This document shows positions 1 to 8,400 of a DNA stretch of 49,546 nucleotides, piece by piece. Below the pieces are notes generated by a model. It had not been told where the DNA came from, made no database searches, and worked only from the letters and a program-made list of their open reading frames with translations. The translations under genes and the position numbers were made by a program. Every line of letters starts with the position of its first letter. Within the stretch, counting starts at the first letter, position 1. Source of the stretch: Micromonospora radicis (GTDB taxonomy: Bacteria > Actinomycetota > Actinomycetes > Mycobacteriales > Micromonosporaceae); assembly GCF_003583405.1 (NCBI RefSeq), contig NZ_QXEC01000033.1, positions 1-49,546 on the forward strand, in the 5' to 3' direction.

Positions 1-220
1 CTTAGTCCCAGGCACGCCCGACAGGGCCGTCGGCGCAGACGCCGGCGGCCCTGTCGTCGTCCCGGCCCGGCAGGCTCGGCGAACCCGGGTCGGATGATCG
101 GGCCGCCTTCAATACCAAAACGGACGTTTCACTTGCTGGGACGTCGACCGGGCGTACGATGACGGGGTACTTACGTGGAACTTCCACGGTTTACCCGTCG
201 CGGTACATCCGGAGACCCAG
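1..220. other. Intergenic stretch before the first ORF
   Basis: No convincing coding sequence is visible. It holds the hairpin at 20-55 and a possible promoter for the small ORF at 221: a TTGCTG-like -35 at 133-138 and a TACGAT -10 at 155-160, separated by 16 nt. The promoter is a pattern match only. Confidence 0.4.
20..55. terminator. Hairpin, probable terminator of an upstream gene
   Basis: A 14-bp stem (20-33 against 42-55, starting GACAGGGCCG) contains one G-T wobble and an 8-nt loop. There is no T-tract, which is usual for high-GC actinobacterial terminators. The gene it would serve lies outside the window. Confidence 0.45.
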
Positions 221-493
221 ATGCGGTTCCTGATCGTTCGCACCAGCATCCGCGCCGCCGCCGACACCGACATCACGGCCGCCTGGGCCGACGGTCACCG
301 GCTGCGGGACGAGACCACCCGACCCGAGCTGCGCCGCCAGGTCGTCCACGCCGAGGACCGGGACGCCGCGTTCGTCCTCGCCCGAGCCCTGGCCACGGTC
401 GGTGCCGTACGCGCCGGCAAGCAACGGATCAAGGTACTGCCGCTGGACGACCCGCGGCACCCGCCGGCCTGCCGACCGGCGCCCGACAGCTGA
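221..493 (+). CDS. Small hypothetical protein, 90 aa
   Basis: Translation begins MRFLIVRTSIRAA and continues as a short soluble alpha/beta-looking chain with many Asp, Glu and Arg residues and a Pro-rich tail. The ATG at 221 has GGAG six nt upstream, and a TANNNT box lies at 155-160. I do not recognise a family. The gene stands alone, converging on nudC with a strong hairpin between them. There are no membrane segments or Cys motifs. Its third-position GC fits a real gene, but the product has no assignable function and could still be spurious. Confidence 0.5.
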   Translation: MRFLIVRTSIRAAADTDITAAWADGHRLRDETTRPELRRQVVHAEDRDAAFVLARALATVGAVRAGKQRIKVLPLDDPRHPPACRPAPDS

Positions 494-567
494 CCCATCC
501 CACGTCCGTCGTGGTCGACCGGCTCCCCCGCCGTGTTCCTCACCCAGCCGACCACGACGGCCCGTGT

Positions 568-611
568 CCCCGGCCCGTGACCGCCGCGGCAACGACGGTC
601 ACGGGCCGGGG
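568..611. terminator. Bidirectional terminator hairpin between convergent genes
   Basis: A perfect 16-bp stem (568-583 against 596-611, CCCCGGCCCGTGACCG and its complement) encloses a 12-nt loop. It lies between the stop of the small ORF at 493 and the stop of nudC at 705, so it can end transcripts from both sides. No T-run follows. Confidence 0.7.
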
Positions 612-704
612 CCGCACACCACACGGGTATCGGCTCACCCGGCGGGTGGCCGCGCAGGGTCATCCCGATCCACCGCCGGGGCGTACCGGCCGGGGCCAGC
701 TGAC

Positions 705-1724
705 TCAGCAGTGCCCGTCGAGCCAACGGTGGATCAGGAACAACGCGATCGACGACGGCGGAGGCAACCGCAGCTCAGCGCCGCCCACGTCGACGGGCCG
801 GCCGGCCAGCGCGGCGCCGATCTCCTGCCGCGAGAACCAACGCGCCTGGGCGATCTCCGCGGGGTCGACCCGCACCGGGTGCTCCGGGTCCGCGGTCGCC
901 AGGAAGCCGAGCATCAACGAACCGGGAAACGGCCAGGCCTGGCTGCTCACGTACCGGACCTCGGTGACCGGTACGCCGACCTCCTCCTGAACCTCCCGTG
1001 CCACCGTGGCCTCGGCCGACTCCCCCGGCTCCACGTACCCGGCCAGGCAGGAGAACCGACGCTGCCCCTCGGCACTGGGCCAGGTGGCGTTGTTGCCCAG
1101 CAGGCACCGGCCGTCGACCCCGTCGACGCCGTCGTGCACGAGCACGATCATCGCCGGATCCGTACGCGGCCAGACCCGCTCGCCACCGCTGTCCACCCGG
1201 GACCAACCGGCCTCGTCCGACCTGGTCGGCTCGCCGGTCACCGGATGGTAGAGGTGGCGCAGGTGCCAGTTGGTCAACGCCAGCGCCGTGGTGAACAGGC
1301 CGGCGTCCCGGTCGCCGAGCAGGTGCCCGACCTGCCGCAGCTGCGCCGCCCGGGTGTCCGGCACGGCCGCCAACTCCGTGTGCACACAGAACACCGGCGC
1401 CCCGTCCGGCTCGACGCCAAGGAACATCGCACCGGCGGCCAACTCCGCCGGCAGGTCCACGGCGTCGACGAGGACCAGCGTCGGCACCGGGGCGTCGGTA
1501 CGCACCAGGGCCCGCCCCCCGGACTCGACGTCCAGCACCAGCACCCGCGCCCCGGCCCACGCCTGGGCCAACCACTCCGGGTCGGTACGCCGGTGCGCCG
1601 CCCGGTCCAGGGTGGACCGGGCCAGCGGCGGGGCCGTCTCGCCGTGGCTGACCCGCCGGGCACCATCGCGCCGGGCACCATCCGGGCCGGCACCGTCGAG
1701 ACGGGCGGTGGCGGGTCGGGTCAC
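705..1724 (-). CDS. nudC: NAD(+)/NADH diphosphatase of the NudC type (Nudix), 339 aa
   Basis: NudC enzymes hydrolyse NAD(H) to NMN(H) and AMP, and can remove NAD caps from RNA. The Nudix box is intact at residues 229-251 (G-x5-E-x7-REVQEEVGV). It is followed by SQAWPFPGS at 261-269, the NudC-specific version of SQPWPFPxS. The N-terminal NUDIX-like domain is present. The zinc-ribbon region before PRTDPA (about residues 155-187) has none of the four usual cysteines. The GTG start at 1724 overlaps the upstream M16 stop as GTGA, so translation is probably coupled. The in-frame Val at VSHGET is GTC and cannot be a start. From memory, M. tuberculosis nudC also sits close to adnB/adnA. Confidence 0.9.
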   Translation of the reverse strand: MTRPATARLDGAGPDGARRDGARRVSHGETAPPLARSTLDRAAHRRTDPEWLAQAWAGARVLVLDVESGGRALVRTDAPVPTLVLVDAVDLPAELAAGAMFLGVEPDGAPVFCVHTELAAVPDTRAAQLRQVGHLLGDRDAGLFTTALALTNWHLRHLYHPVTGEPTRSDEAGWSRVDSGGERVWPRTDPAMIVLVHDGVDGVDGRCLLGNNATWPSAEGQRRFSCLAGYVEPGESAEATVAREVQEEVGVPVTEVRYVSSQAWPFPGSLMLGFLATADPEHPVRVDPAEIAQARWFSRQEIGAALAGRPVDVGGAELRLPPPSSIALFLIHRWLDGHC

Positions 1725-3046
1725 GACGGCACCGGCGCCGTCTCGACCGGGCTCAACGTGCTCAGCGACGAGGCGATCCGCTCGGCGTCGCCGAGCACCA
1801 CGGTGACCGCCCGCGTCGGGGCAAGGTAGCGCGCCGCCGCCTCGGCCACGTCCTCGGCGCTCGCCCGGGCCAACCGGGCCGCGTGCTCGGCCAGGAAGTC
1901 CAGCCGCAGGCCGTTGCCCGCGTACGCGCTGACCAGCGATGCCAGTCCGGTCTGGGTGGAGACGCCGAGCTGGAGCGTGCCCAGCGCGTACTGCCGGGCC
2001 TGTTCCAGCTCCTCCGACGTCGGCGGCACGGTGGCCAGCCGGCCCAACTCGTAGCTGGTCTCCAGCAACGCCGGGGCGGTCACCTCGGTGGCCACCTCGG
2101 CGGAGGCCACCAGCAACGAGCCGGCCACCGAGTGCTCCACCAGCGAGTGCGGACCGTACGTGTAGCCCTTGTCCTCGCGGATGTTCTCCACCCAACGGGA
2201 GGAGAAGTAACCGCCGAAGACGAGGTTGGCCAGTTGCAGCGCGGCGTGGTCGGGATGGGTGCGCGGCACCGCCGGCAACGCCAGTCGCAGCGACGACTGC
2301 ACCGAACCGGGCCGGTCGAACAGCTGCAACGGACCGGGCACCAGCGGCGGGGCCGGCGGCAACTCGGCGGGATACCCGTCGCCGTCCCAGCCGTCGAGGG
2401 CCTTCTCCGCCGCGTCCAGCGCCCGTTCCGGCCGTACGTCGCCGACCAGCACGAGCACCGCGCCCGCCGGACGCACCCGCTGGGCGTGCAGCGTCCGCAG
2501 AGCACCCGGGCGCACCGCCCGGACCTGCTCCGGCTCCGGCGTCTGCACCGCGTACGGGTGCCGACCGTAGATCCGCCTGAGCAGGGCGGTACGGGCCAGG
2601 TGAGCCGGCTGGCTACGGGCCACCTGGATCCCGTCGACCAACCGGTCCCGCTCGATGTCCACCCACTCGGCCGGGTAGCTGGCGCCGGTGAGCACCTCGG
2701 CGAGGATCTCCAGCAGCCGGTCCAGCCCGGTGGCCAGGCTGGTACCGGAGAGCATCAGCCGATCCGGGTCGAGCCCGGCGGAGAGTCCACCACCGATCCG
2801 CTGCAACTCGGCCGCGATCTGCACGCTGCTCATCGTCTCCGTGCCGGAGAGCATGGTCTGCGCGAGCAGATGCCCACGGGCCAGGTGCGCCCGAACGAAC
2901 GGCATCCAGAGCCGAAGCTCGACCAGCGGGACCGCCGGGCGGCGTACCACGATCACCGTCAGCCCGTTACGGAGCGTCCGCTCGGCCTGGCGCGGCAGCT
3001 TCAGCCGACGGGTCGGACCAAGCGGCGGCAACGCCCGCACACTCAT
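1721..3046 (-). CDS. M16 family peptidase-like subunit lacking the zinc motif, 441 aa
   Basis: This is an M16B-type (pitrilysin/processing peptidase) protein. The position of the HxxEH zinc motif reads RGHLLAQTMLSGTE, so the zinc ligands are lost. The C-terminal half keeps the Arg/Tyr region (REDKGYTYGPHS) that binds substrate in such subunits. In two-gene M16B systems one subunit carries HxxEH and the other the R/Y pair, so this is probably the non-catalytic partner of the gene just upstream. The ATG at 3046 has AAGGAG eight nt upstream and overlaps, as ATGA, the stop of the preceding repeat mini-cistron. A GTG nine nt earlier is a weaker start. It is coupled to nudC downstream. Confidence 0.88.
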   Translation of the reverse strand: MSVRALPPLGPTRRLKLPRQAERTLRNGLTVIVVRRPAVPLVELRLWMPFVRAHLARGHLLAQTMLSGTETMSSVQIAAELQRIGGGLSAGLDPDRLMLSGTSLATGLDRLLEILAEVLTGASYPAEWVDIERDRLVDGIQVARSQPAHLARTALLRRIYGRHPYAVQTPEPEQVRAVRPGALRTLHAQRVRPAGAVLVLVGDVRPERALDAAEKALDGWDGDGYPAELPPAPPLVPGPLQLFDRPGSVQSSLRLALPAVPRTHPDHAALQLANLVFGGYFSSRWVENIREDKGYTYGPHSLVEHSVAGSLLVASAEVATEVTAPALLETSYELGRLATVPPTSEELEQARQYALGTLQLGVSTQTGLASLVSAYAGNGLRLDFLAEHAARLARASAEDVAEAAARYLAPTRAVTVVLGDAERIASSLSTLSPVETAPVPS

Positions 3047-3170
3047 CGGGGCCACTCCTTCGTTCGCGACTGCGGGGCTCGCAAGACCGGCTCACTCCTC
3101 GCGCTCACCGAGCCCACTCCTTCGTTCGCGACTGCGGGGCTCGCAAGACCGGCTCACTCCTCGCGCTCAC
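3043..3170 (-). repeat. Tandem pair of 62-bp coupled mini-cistron repeats
   Basis: Two nearly identical 62-bp units lie between the two M16 genes. Each starts GTGAGCGCGAGGAGTGAGCC and encodes a 21-residue frame (VSARSEPVLRAPQSRTKEW plus two residues). Unit 1 is 3105-3170 and unit 2 is 3043-3108. The first GTG overlaps the upstream peptidase stop as GTGA, unit 1 overlaps unit 2 as GTGA, and unit 2 overlaps the downstream ATG as ATGA. Each unit ends with GAAGGAGTGG, which serves as Shine-Dalgarno for the next start. Close relatives are at 42519-42636 and diverged ones near 15309-15397. Whether the peptide is made is unknown. Confidence 0.85.
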
Positions 3171-4477
3171 CGAGCACCTCCGGGGATGACTTCGACGGAC
3201 GCGCGGCGTTCCGACCGCAGGGTGGTGGCGGCGGCGCGGACCTGGTCGTCGGTGACCTCGCCGACCAGTCTGGGCAGCTCGCCCAGCAGGCCCGGGTCGG
3301 TGCGCTGCTGTTCCAGCACCGCCATCCGCAGTGCCCGGCCGAGCACCGCGTCGGTGTCGCGCAGCAGGTGGGTGGCCATCCGGGCCTGGGTGCGGGCCAG
3401 CTCGCCGTCGGTGAGTCCGTCGGTGGCCAACCGGTCCAGTTCCTCGTCGACGGTACGCAGCACCTTGTCGACGTCGCCGCCGGGCGGCAGGTGCGCCTGG
3501 AGCAGCAACGCGGTCGGGTCGCGCACGTCGAACGGATCCCCCATGAACCCGAGGTACCCGCCCACGCTGGTCACCGCGCGGTCGGTGTGCACCAACCGCC
3601 CGACCAGCCGGGACGCGTCACCGTCGGTAAGCACCTCGGCCAGCACCACGTACGGCAGGTAGGCGGTGAAGTCGTCGATCGGGTCAGGCACCCGCCAGGC
3701 CGACGCCACCGCCGGCAGCGGAGCCAACTGATCGGTGTACGAGCTACGCCGCTCGGCGGTCAGCTCCGGCTCGGCGAAGTCCGGCCGATCCGGCGCCGGT
3801 CGGGCCGGTACGTCGCCGAAGTGGCGCTCGATCAGCCTGGCCGCCTCGGCCACGTCGAGGTCCCCGCTGACCGCGAGCACCGCGTTGCCACTGGCGTAGT
3901 AACGCCGGAAGAAGTCCGCCGCGTCGTCGACGGTGGCCGACTCCAGGTCGTCGAAGGAGCCGTAGCCGTCGTGCGCGTTGGGGAAGGTGTCGAACATGAC
4001 CGGCGGCAGGGTCAGCCACGGGAACCCGCCGTACGGCCGGTTGAGCACGTTGACCCGGATCTCCTCCTTGACCACGTCGACCTGGTTGCGCAGGTTCTCC
4101 TCGGTCAGCCGCGGGCCGCGCATCCGATCCGCCTCGAGGAACAGCGCCCGCTCCAGGGCGTTGCTCGGCAGCGTCTCGTAGTAGTCGGTGTAGTCCAGGT
4201 GGGTGGAGCCGTTGAAGGTGCCACCGGCACCCTGCACGTGCCGGAAGTGGGCGAGCTTCTCCAGGTTCTCCGAGCCCTGGAACATCAGGTGCTCGAAGAG
4301 GTGGGCGAAGCCGGTACGTCCCTCGGGTTCGGAACGTATGCCCACGTCGTAGACGACCGCCACCCCGATGACCGGGGCGCTGCGATCGGGGGTGAGAACC
4401 ACCCGCAGGCCGTTGTCGAGGGTGAACCGCTCGACCGGATACCTCGTCGCTGGGATTCTTGCTCTGCGCGTCGGCAC
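3167..4477 (-). CDS. M16 family zinc metallopeptidase, catalytic subunit, 436 aa
   Basis: The zinc motif HxxEH is present at residues 59-63 (HLFEH), with the distal glutamate in VKEEIRVN near residue 139, at the usual 76-residue spacing. Such enzymes degrade or process unfolded peptides in the cytoplasm. The neighbouring gene lacks HxxEH but keeps the R/Y substrate motif, so an alpha/beta-type heterodimer is likely. The start chosen is GTG at 4477, giving a family-typical length. A TAGGGT box sits 7 nt before it and there is no clear Shine-Dalgarno sequence, so the mRNA is probably leaderless. Longer in-frame starts upstream would add an unrelated basic stretch. Confidence 0.9.
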   Translation of the reverse strand: MPTRRARIPATRYPVERFTLDNGLRVVLTPDRSAPVIGVAVVYDVGIRSEPEGRTGFAHLFEHLMFQGSENLEKLAHFRHVQGAGGTFNGSTHLDYTDYYETLPSNALERALFLEADRMRGPRLTEENLRNQVDVVKEEIRVNVLNRPYGGFPWLTLPPVMFDTFPNAHDGYGSFDDLESATVDDAADFFRRYYASGNAVLAVSGDLDVAEAARLIERHFGDVPARPAPDRPDFAEPELTAERRSSYTDQLAPLPAVASAWRVPDPIDDFTAYLPYVVLAEVLTDGDASRLVGRLVHTDRAVTSVGGYLGFMGDPFDVRDPTALLLQAHLPPGGDVDKVLRTVDEELDRLATDGLTDGELARTQARMATHLLRDTDAVLGRALRMAVLEQQRTDPGLLGELPRLVGEVTDDQVRAAATTLRSERRASVEVIPGGAR

Positions 4478-4484
4478 GGATCCG

Positions 4485-4490
4485 ACCCTA
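4485..4490 (-). promoter_or_regulatory. TAGGGT -10 box, leaderless start of the M16 operon
   Basis: TAGGGT lies 7 nt before the GTG at 4477, the distance expected when transcription starts at the start codon. A TTGACG hexamer lies 20 nt upstream (4511-4516), slightly far for a standard -35. Confidence 0.55.
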
Positions 4491-4568
4491 ACCTCTCGGC
4501 GGACCCGAGACGTCAACCTATCCGCAGCCGACCCCCGCCGCGCCGGTCGACCGAACCGATAGTGCCGG

Positions 4569-4757
4569 TCATCCGGACGCGGTGCCGGGCGGGTCGGGCA
4601 GGTCCGCCGGGCCGTGCAGATCCACCAGGCTGGACGGTGCGGCCCCACCCGGCGTCACCGGCCAGGGCGTGAACGCCGCCGCCGTCGCGAGCAGCAGCCC
4701 GATCGCCGCCACCGCGACCACCAGGAGCAGTTCGCGTACCGTCGCGGAGCCCACCAT
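4569..4757 (-). CDS. Small single-span membrane protein, 62 aa
   Basis: Translation from the ATG at 4757 gives MVGSATVREL followed by a hydrophobic stretch (LLLVVAVAAIGLLLATAAAF) and a short Pro/Gly-rich tail. This is one transmembrane helix or an uncleaved signal anchor. The start has GGAGG seven nt upstream, better than the alternative ATG at 4841. It lies directly upstream of the M16 operon on the same strand. No family is recognised. By topology the C-terminal tail is probably outside the cytoplasm. Confidence 0.6.
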   Translation of the reverse strand: MVGSATVRELLLVVAVAAIGLLLATAAAFTPWPVTPGGAAPSSLVDLHGPADLPDPPGTASG

Positions 4758-4910
4758 GGCCCATCCTCCCCGCGCCGGGCCGTCGCCACGACGCTCCCCC
4801 AGGATCCAGCGTTCCTCGGTCGGAGGGTGCCGAACAGTCACCCACCCGACCGTCCGACGGCTGATTACCGACTCAGGGTTCCGGCGGACGGCACCGGATG
4901 TGCGAACGGC

Positions 4911-4949
4911 CGGGTCACCTCCGGCCGAACGTCGACCGGAGGTGACCCG
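4911..4949 (-). terminator. Terminator hairpin downstream of the cold-shock gene
   Basis: A perfect 14-bp stem (CGGGTCACCTCCGG at 4911-4924 and its complement at 4936-4949) encloses an 11-nt loop, about 60 nt past the cold-shock gene stop. There is no T-tract. Confidence 0.65.
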
Positions 4950-5008
4950 ACCGTTGCGATCAGGTCACGCACAAATCTCGCGCAGGCCAAAGGCGCGCGA
5001 GCCCGTGA

Positions 5009-5212
5009 TCAGAGCGGGCGGATGTTCTCCGCCTGCGGGCCCTTCTGGCCCTGGACGACCTCGAACTCCACCCGCTGGTTCTCGTCCAGGCTGCGGTAGC
5101 CGGAGCTCTGGATCGCCGAGAAGTGGGCGAAGACGTCGGCGCCGCCGCCGTCCGGGGTGATGAAGCCGAAGCCCTTGTCAGCGTTGAACCACTTGACGGT
5201 GCCAATAGCCAT
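5009..5212 (-). CDS. csp: Cold-shock family RNA chaperone, 67 aa
   Basis: This is a full-length CspA-type protein: MAIGTVKWFNADKGFGFI, then DVFAHFSAI. It contains RNP1 (KGFGFI) and RNP2 (VFAHF) and binds single-stranded RNA/DNA. The C-terminus (GPQAENIRPL) is typical for actinobacterial members. The ATG at 5212 is preceded by AAGGAGACG. The mRNA leader appears about 190 nt long and contains a strong 10-bp inverted repeat, consistent with post-transcriptional control as in other cold-shock genes. The gene is monocistronic, with its own promoter and terminator. Confidence 0.96.
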   Translation of the reverse strand: MAIGTVKWFNADKGFGFITPDGGGADVFAHFSAIQSSGYRSLDENQRVEFEVVQGQKGPQAENIRPL

Positions 5213-5347
5213 GCTTGTTTCGTCTCCTTGACGGAACGTCGAACCCGCACCTGTTGCGGGGCCGGAGGGAGAAATGCCCCGTGCGGACGTGCGCGGAACA
5301 CCTGTCGCTTCTGGTCGCCCCGCCCGGAGAACTCCGGACACAACAAA

Positions 5348-5379
5348 GTGCGCCTGGGTCGCAAATCCGCCAGGCGCAC
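5348..5379 (-). promoter_or_regulatory. Inverted repeat in the cold-shock mRNA leader
   Basis: GTGCGCCTGG (5348-5357) and its exact complement (5370-5379) flank a 12-nt loop, near the 5' end of the predicted leader. It could be an RNA structure sensing temperature or protecting the 5' end, or an operator. Confidence 0.55.
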
Positions 5380-5412
5380 ACAGAGCTGGTAACCAAAACT
5401 GCAACGCTGAGC

Positions 5413-5441
5413 ACCGTACCACGGTTCCGGCCGGACGTCAG
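5413..5441 (-). promoter_or_regulatory. Predicted promoter of the cold-shock gene
   Basis: CTGACG (5436-5441), a 17-nt spacer and TACGGT (5413-5418) fit a SigA-like promoter. The start site would fall near 5406, giving a leader of about 190 nt. The same CTGACG -35 is seen before tldD. Confidence 0.55.
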
Positions 5442-5445
5442 CAGT

Positions 5446-8400
5446 TCAGGACAGTTCCGGGACCGAGGCGAGCAACGCGGTGAGCCCGTCGACGTCGAGT
5501 AGGTCCGCCGGGCGGACGGTCACCCCCTCCCGCACGTAGTGGAAGGCCGCGCCGACCCGGTCGACCGGCACGCCGGCCAGCTCCGCCCAGGCCAACCGGT
5601 AGACCGCCAACTGCACCGCGGCCACCTCGGCGGCCGGGCCGGACGGGCGGGCCCCGGTCTTCCAGTCGACCACGTCGAACCGGTCGCCGGGCCGGCGGAA
5701 CACCGCGTCCATCCGGCCCCGGACCACCACACCACCGATCACCGTGGCGAAGGGCACCTCCACCTCGATCGGTGCCCGGTCGGCCCACTCGCTGGCCAGG
5801 AAGCGCTGCTGCAACTCGGCCAACGCCTCGTCCGGCGCGGCGTCCGCGTCGGCCGCACCGGGCAGCTCGTCGGTGTCGAGCAGCCGGTCGGCCCCGAACC
5901 GCTGCTCCAACCAGGCGTGGAAGGCGGTGCCCCGGCGGGCGTACGGGTTCGGCTCGGTCGGCAACGGGCGGCGCAGCGTACGGGCCAACGCCACCGGATC
6001 CCGGCGCAGGGCGACCAACTGCGTCACCGACAGGTGCTCGGGCAGCACCACGTCGACCGGGCCGGACAACCGGCTCAGCTCCGCCCGCTCGGCCAGCAGC
6101 AGATCGGCCTCGCGCCGCCACCGGAGCACCTCCGGATCCACCGCGGCAGCGTCCTCGCCGGCCACGTCACCGTCGGTCAGGAACCGCCGTACCAGCGTCG
6201 CCGCCTCGGTCAGGGCCGGACGGCGCACGCCCAGCGGGTCGGCCGGCCACTCGGCACGCAACACCACCTCGGTGGTCGGGTTCACCGCGTCGGGCGTCGG
6301 CTCGGGCGCCCACTCGTCGACCAGATAGCCGGCGCCGCCGGCCAGGCAGGTGTGGTGCACCTCACGCAACAGCGCCGACGGCCCCCGTGGCCGCTTGGTG
6401 CCCTCCCCCCACCAGTGGCCCGAGCAGAGCAACAGCCGCCGGGGACGGGTGACCGCCACGTACGCCAGCCGCCGCTCCTCCCGCTCGTCGTGCGCCCGCC
6501 AGGCGTCGCCGAAGTCCGCCACCGCCCGGGCCACCCCGCGCTGGTCGTCCGCGTCGGCCAGGGCCAGTTCCGGCAGCCCGTCGGCGTCACCGCGCAGCGG
6601 GAACGGCAACACGCCCAACCCACCGAGCCAGTGGTCGGAGTTGCGTACCTGCCCCGGCCACACCCCGCGGCTGAGCCCGGCCACCGCGACCACGTCCCAC
6701 TCCAACCCCTTGGCGGCGTGCGCGGTGAGGATCTGCACCGCGCCCTCGACCACCTCCACCTCGCCCGCGGCGAGCCCACGCTCCTCGTCCTCGGCCGCGG
6801 CGAGGTACGCCAGGAAACCGGCGAGCGTCGCGCCCGGGGTGTCGCCGCTGAACCGGGCGGCCACGTCGCCGAGCGCGTCCAGGTGACCACGGGCCAGGCC
6901 GGCGTCACCGGCACCGTCACGGCCGGCCCGCACCGCCACCTCGACGTCCAGGCCGGTGGTCCGTTCGATGTCCGCGATCAGCTCCGGCAACGTCTGGTCC
7001 AGCCGGTAGCGGAGCAGGCCGAGTTCCCGGGCGTACGCGCGCAACCGCGCGTACCCCTCCGCCGAGTACGCCGGTGCCGGGCCGAGATCCGCCAGCGCCT
7101 CGACCAGCGTCGCCTCGTCGAGCCGGTCCGCGACGATCTCCGGATCGCCGTCGTCGGCGAGTTGCCGGCGGGCCGCGGCGATGGCCTTGGCCCGACGGTG
7201 CAGGGCGACCAGGTCCCGCGGCCCGATCCGCCAACGGGCACCGGTGAGCAGGCGCAGCAGGGCGGCACCGTCGGTCGGGTCGGCCAGTACCCGCAGCGTG
7301 CACACCACGTCGCGGACCTCCGGGGTGTCCAGCAACCCGCCCAGCCCGACCACCTCCACCGGCAGCCCACGCTCGCGTAGGGCGGCGGCGATCGCCGGGA
7401 TCTGGCTGCGCAACCGAACCAGCACCGCCGTCGTCGGGCGCAGCACGACCGGGATCTGTTCGGGCAGCGCACCGGGCATCCGGGCCGCTCCCCGCCAGGC
7501 GCCGAGCAGGCTGTCGGCGATCCAGTCGGCCTCGTCGGCGTACGTGGACAGCAGCGCGCAGTGCACGGTGCCGGCGGCGGCGCCGCGCGGGCTGCGGTGC
7601 CCGATGGGTTCGCGGACACTGAGCGCGGCGTGTAGTTCGGGCACCTGGGCACCGGCGGCCCGCAACGGGGTGGCCAGGGCGTTGGCCACCGCGAGGATCT
7701 CGGGGCGGTTACGCCAACTGGTGGTCAGCCCCAGCACCTGGGCCGGGCTGCCGTCGGTGCGGGCGAACTCGGTCGGGAAGCGGTCCAGGGTGCCGGCGCT
7801 GGCTCCCCGCCAGCCGTAGATGGACTGGCAGGGATCGCCCACCGCGGTCACCGGATGGCCGCCGCCGAACAGCGCGCCGAGTAGCACCACCTGCGCGTGG
7901 CTGGTGTCCTGGTACTCGTCGAGCAACACCACCCGGTAGCGGTCGCGCTCGATCTCGCCGACGCCCGGATGCTCCCGGGCCACCCGGGCGGCCCGGGCCA
8001 ACTGGTCGGCGAAGTCCATCGCCTCGAAGTCGTCCTTGCGCCGGGCGTACGCGCGCACCAGCGGCAGCAGCTTCAACCGGGTCCGTTGCAGGGCCAGGGC
8101 CTTGCGCACATCGGCGTAGACCCGCCCCGGACGGGCCTGCACGTCGGCGAAGAACCGGCCCGTCCAGGCGGCCAGGACGTCCGGATCGACCAGGTGCTCG
8201 TCCAGCTCCCCGGCGAGCGCCAGCACCGCGTCCGTGACGGTGCTGGGCATCCGGTCCACCTCGGACATGTCCCCGTCGTAGTTGCGCACGATCAGGTCGA
8301 CCAGCTGCCAGCGGGACGCCTCGGTGAGCAGCCGGGTGGACGGCTCGTAGCCGGCGCGCAGCCCGTGTTCGGTGACGATCCGTCCGGCGTACGAGTGGTA

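Noticed and set aside
1883..4672. 929-codon open frame on the plus strand across the M16 genes
   Set aside because: It is the antisense frame of two clear M16 peptidases; composition is His/Gln/Arg-rich, typical of shadows in high-GC DNA.
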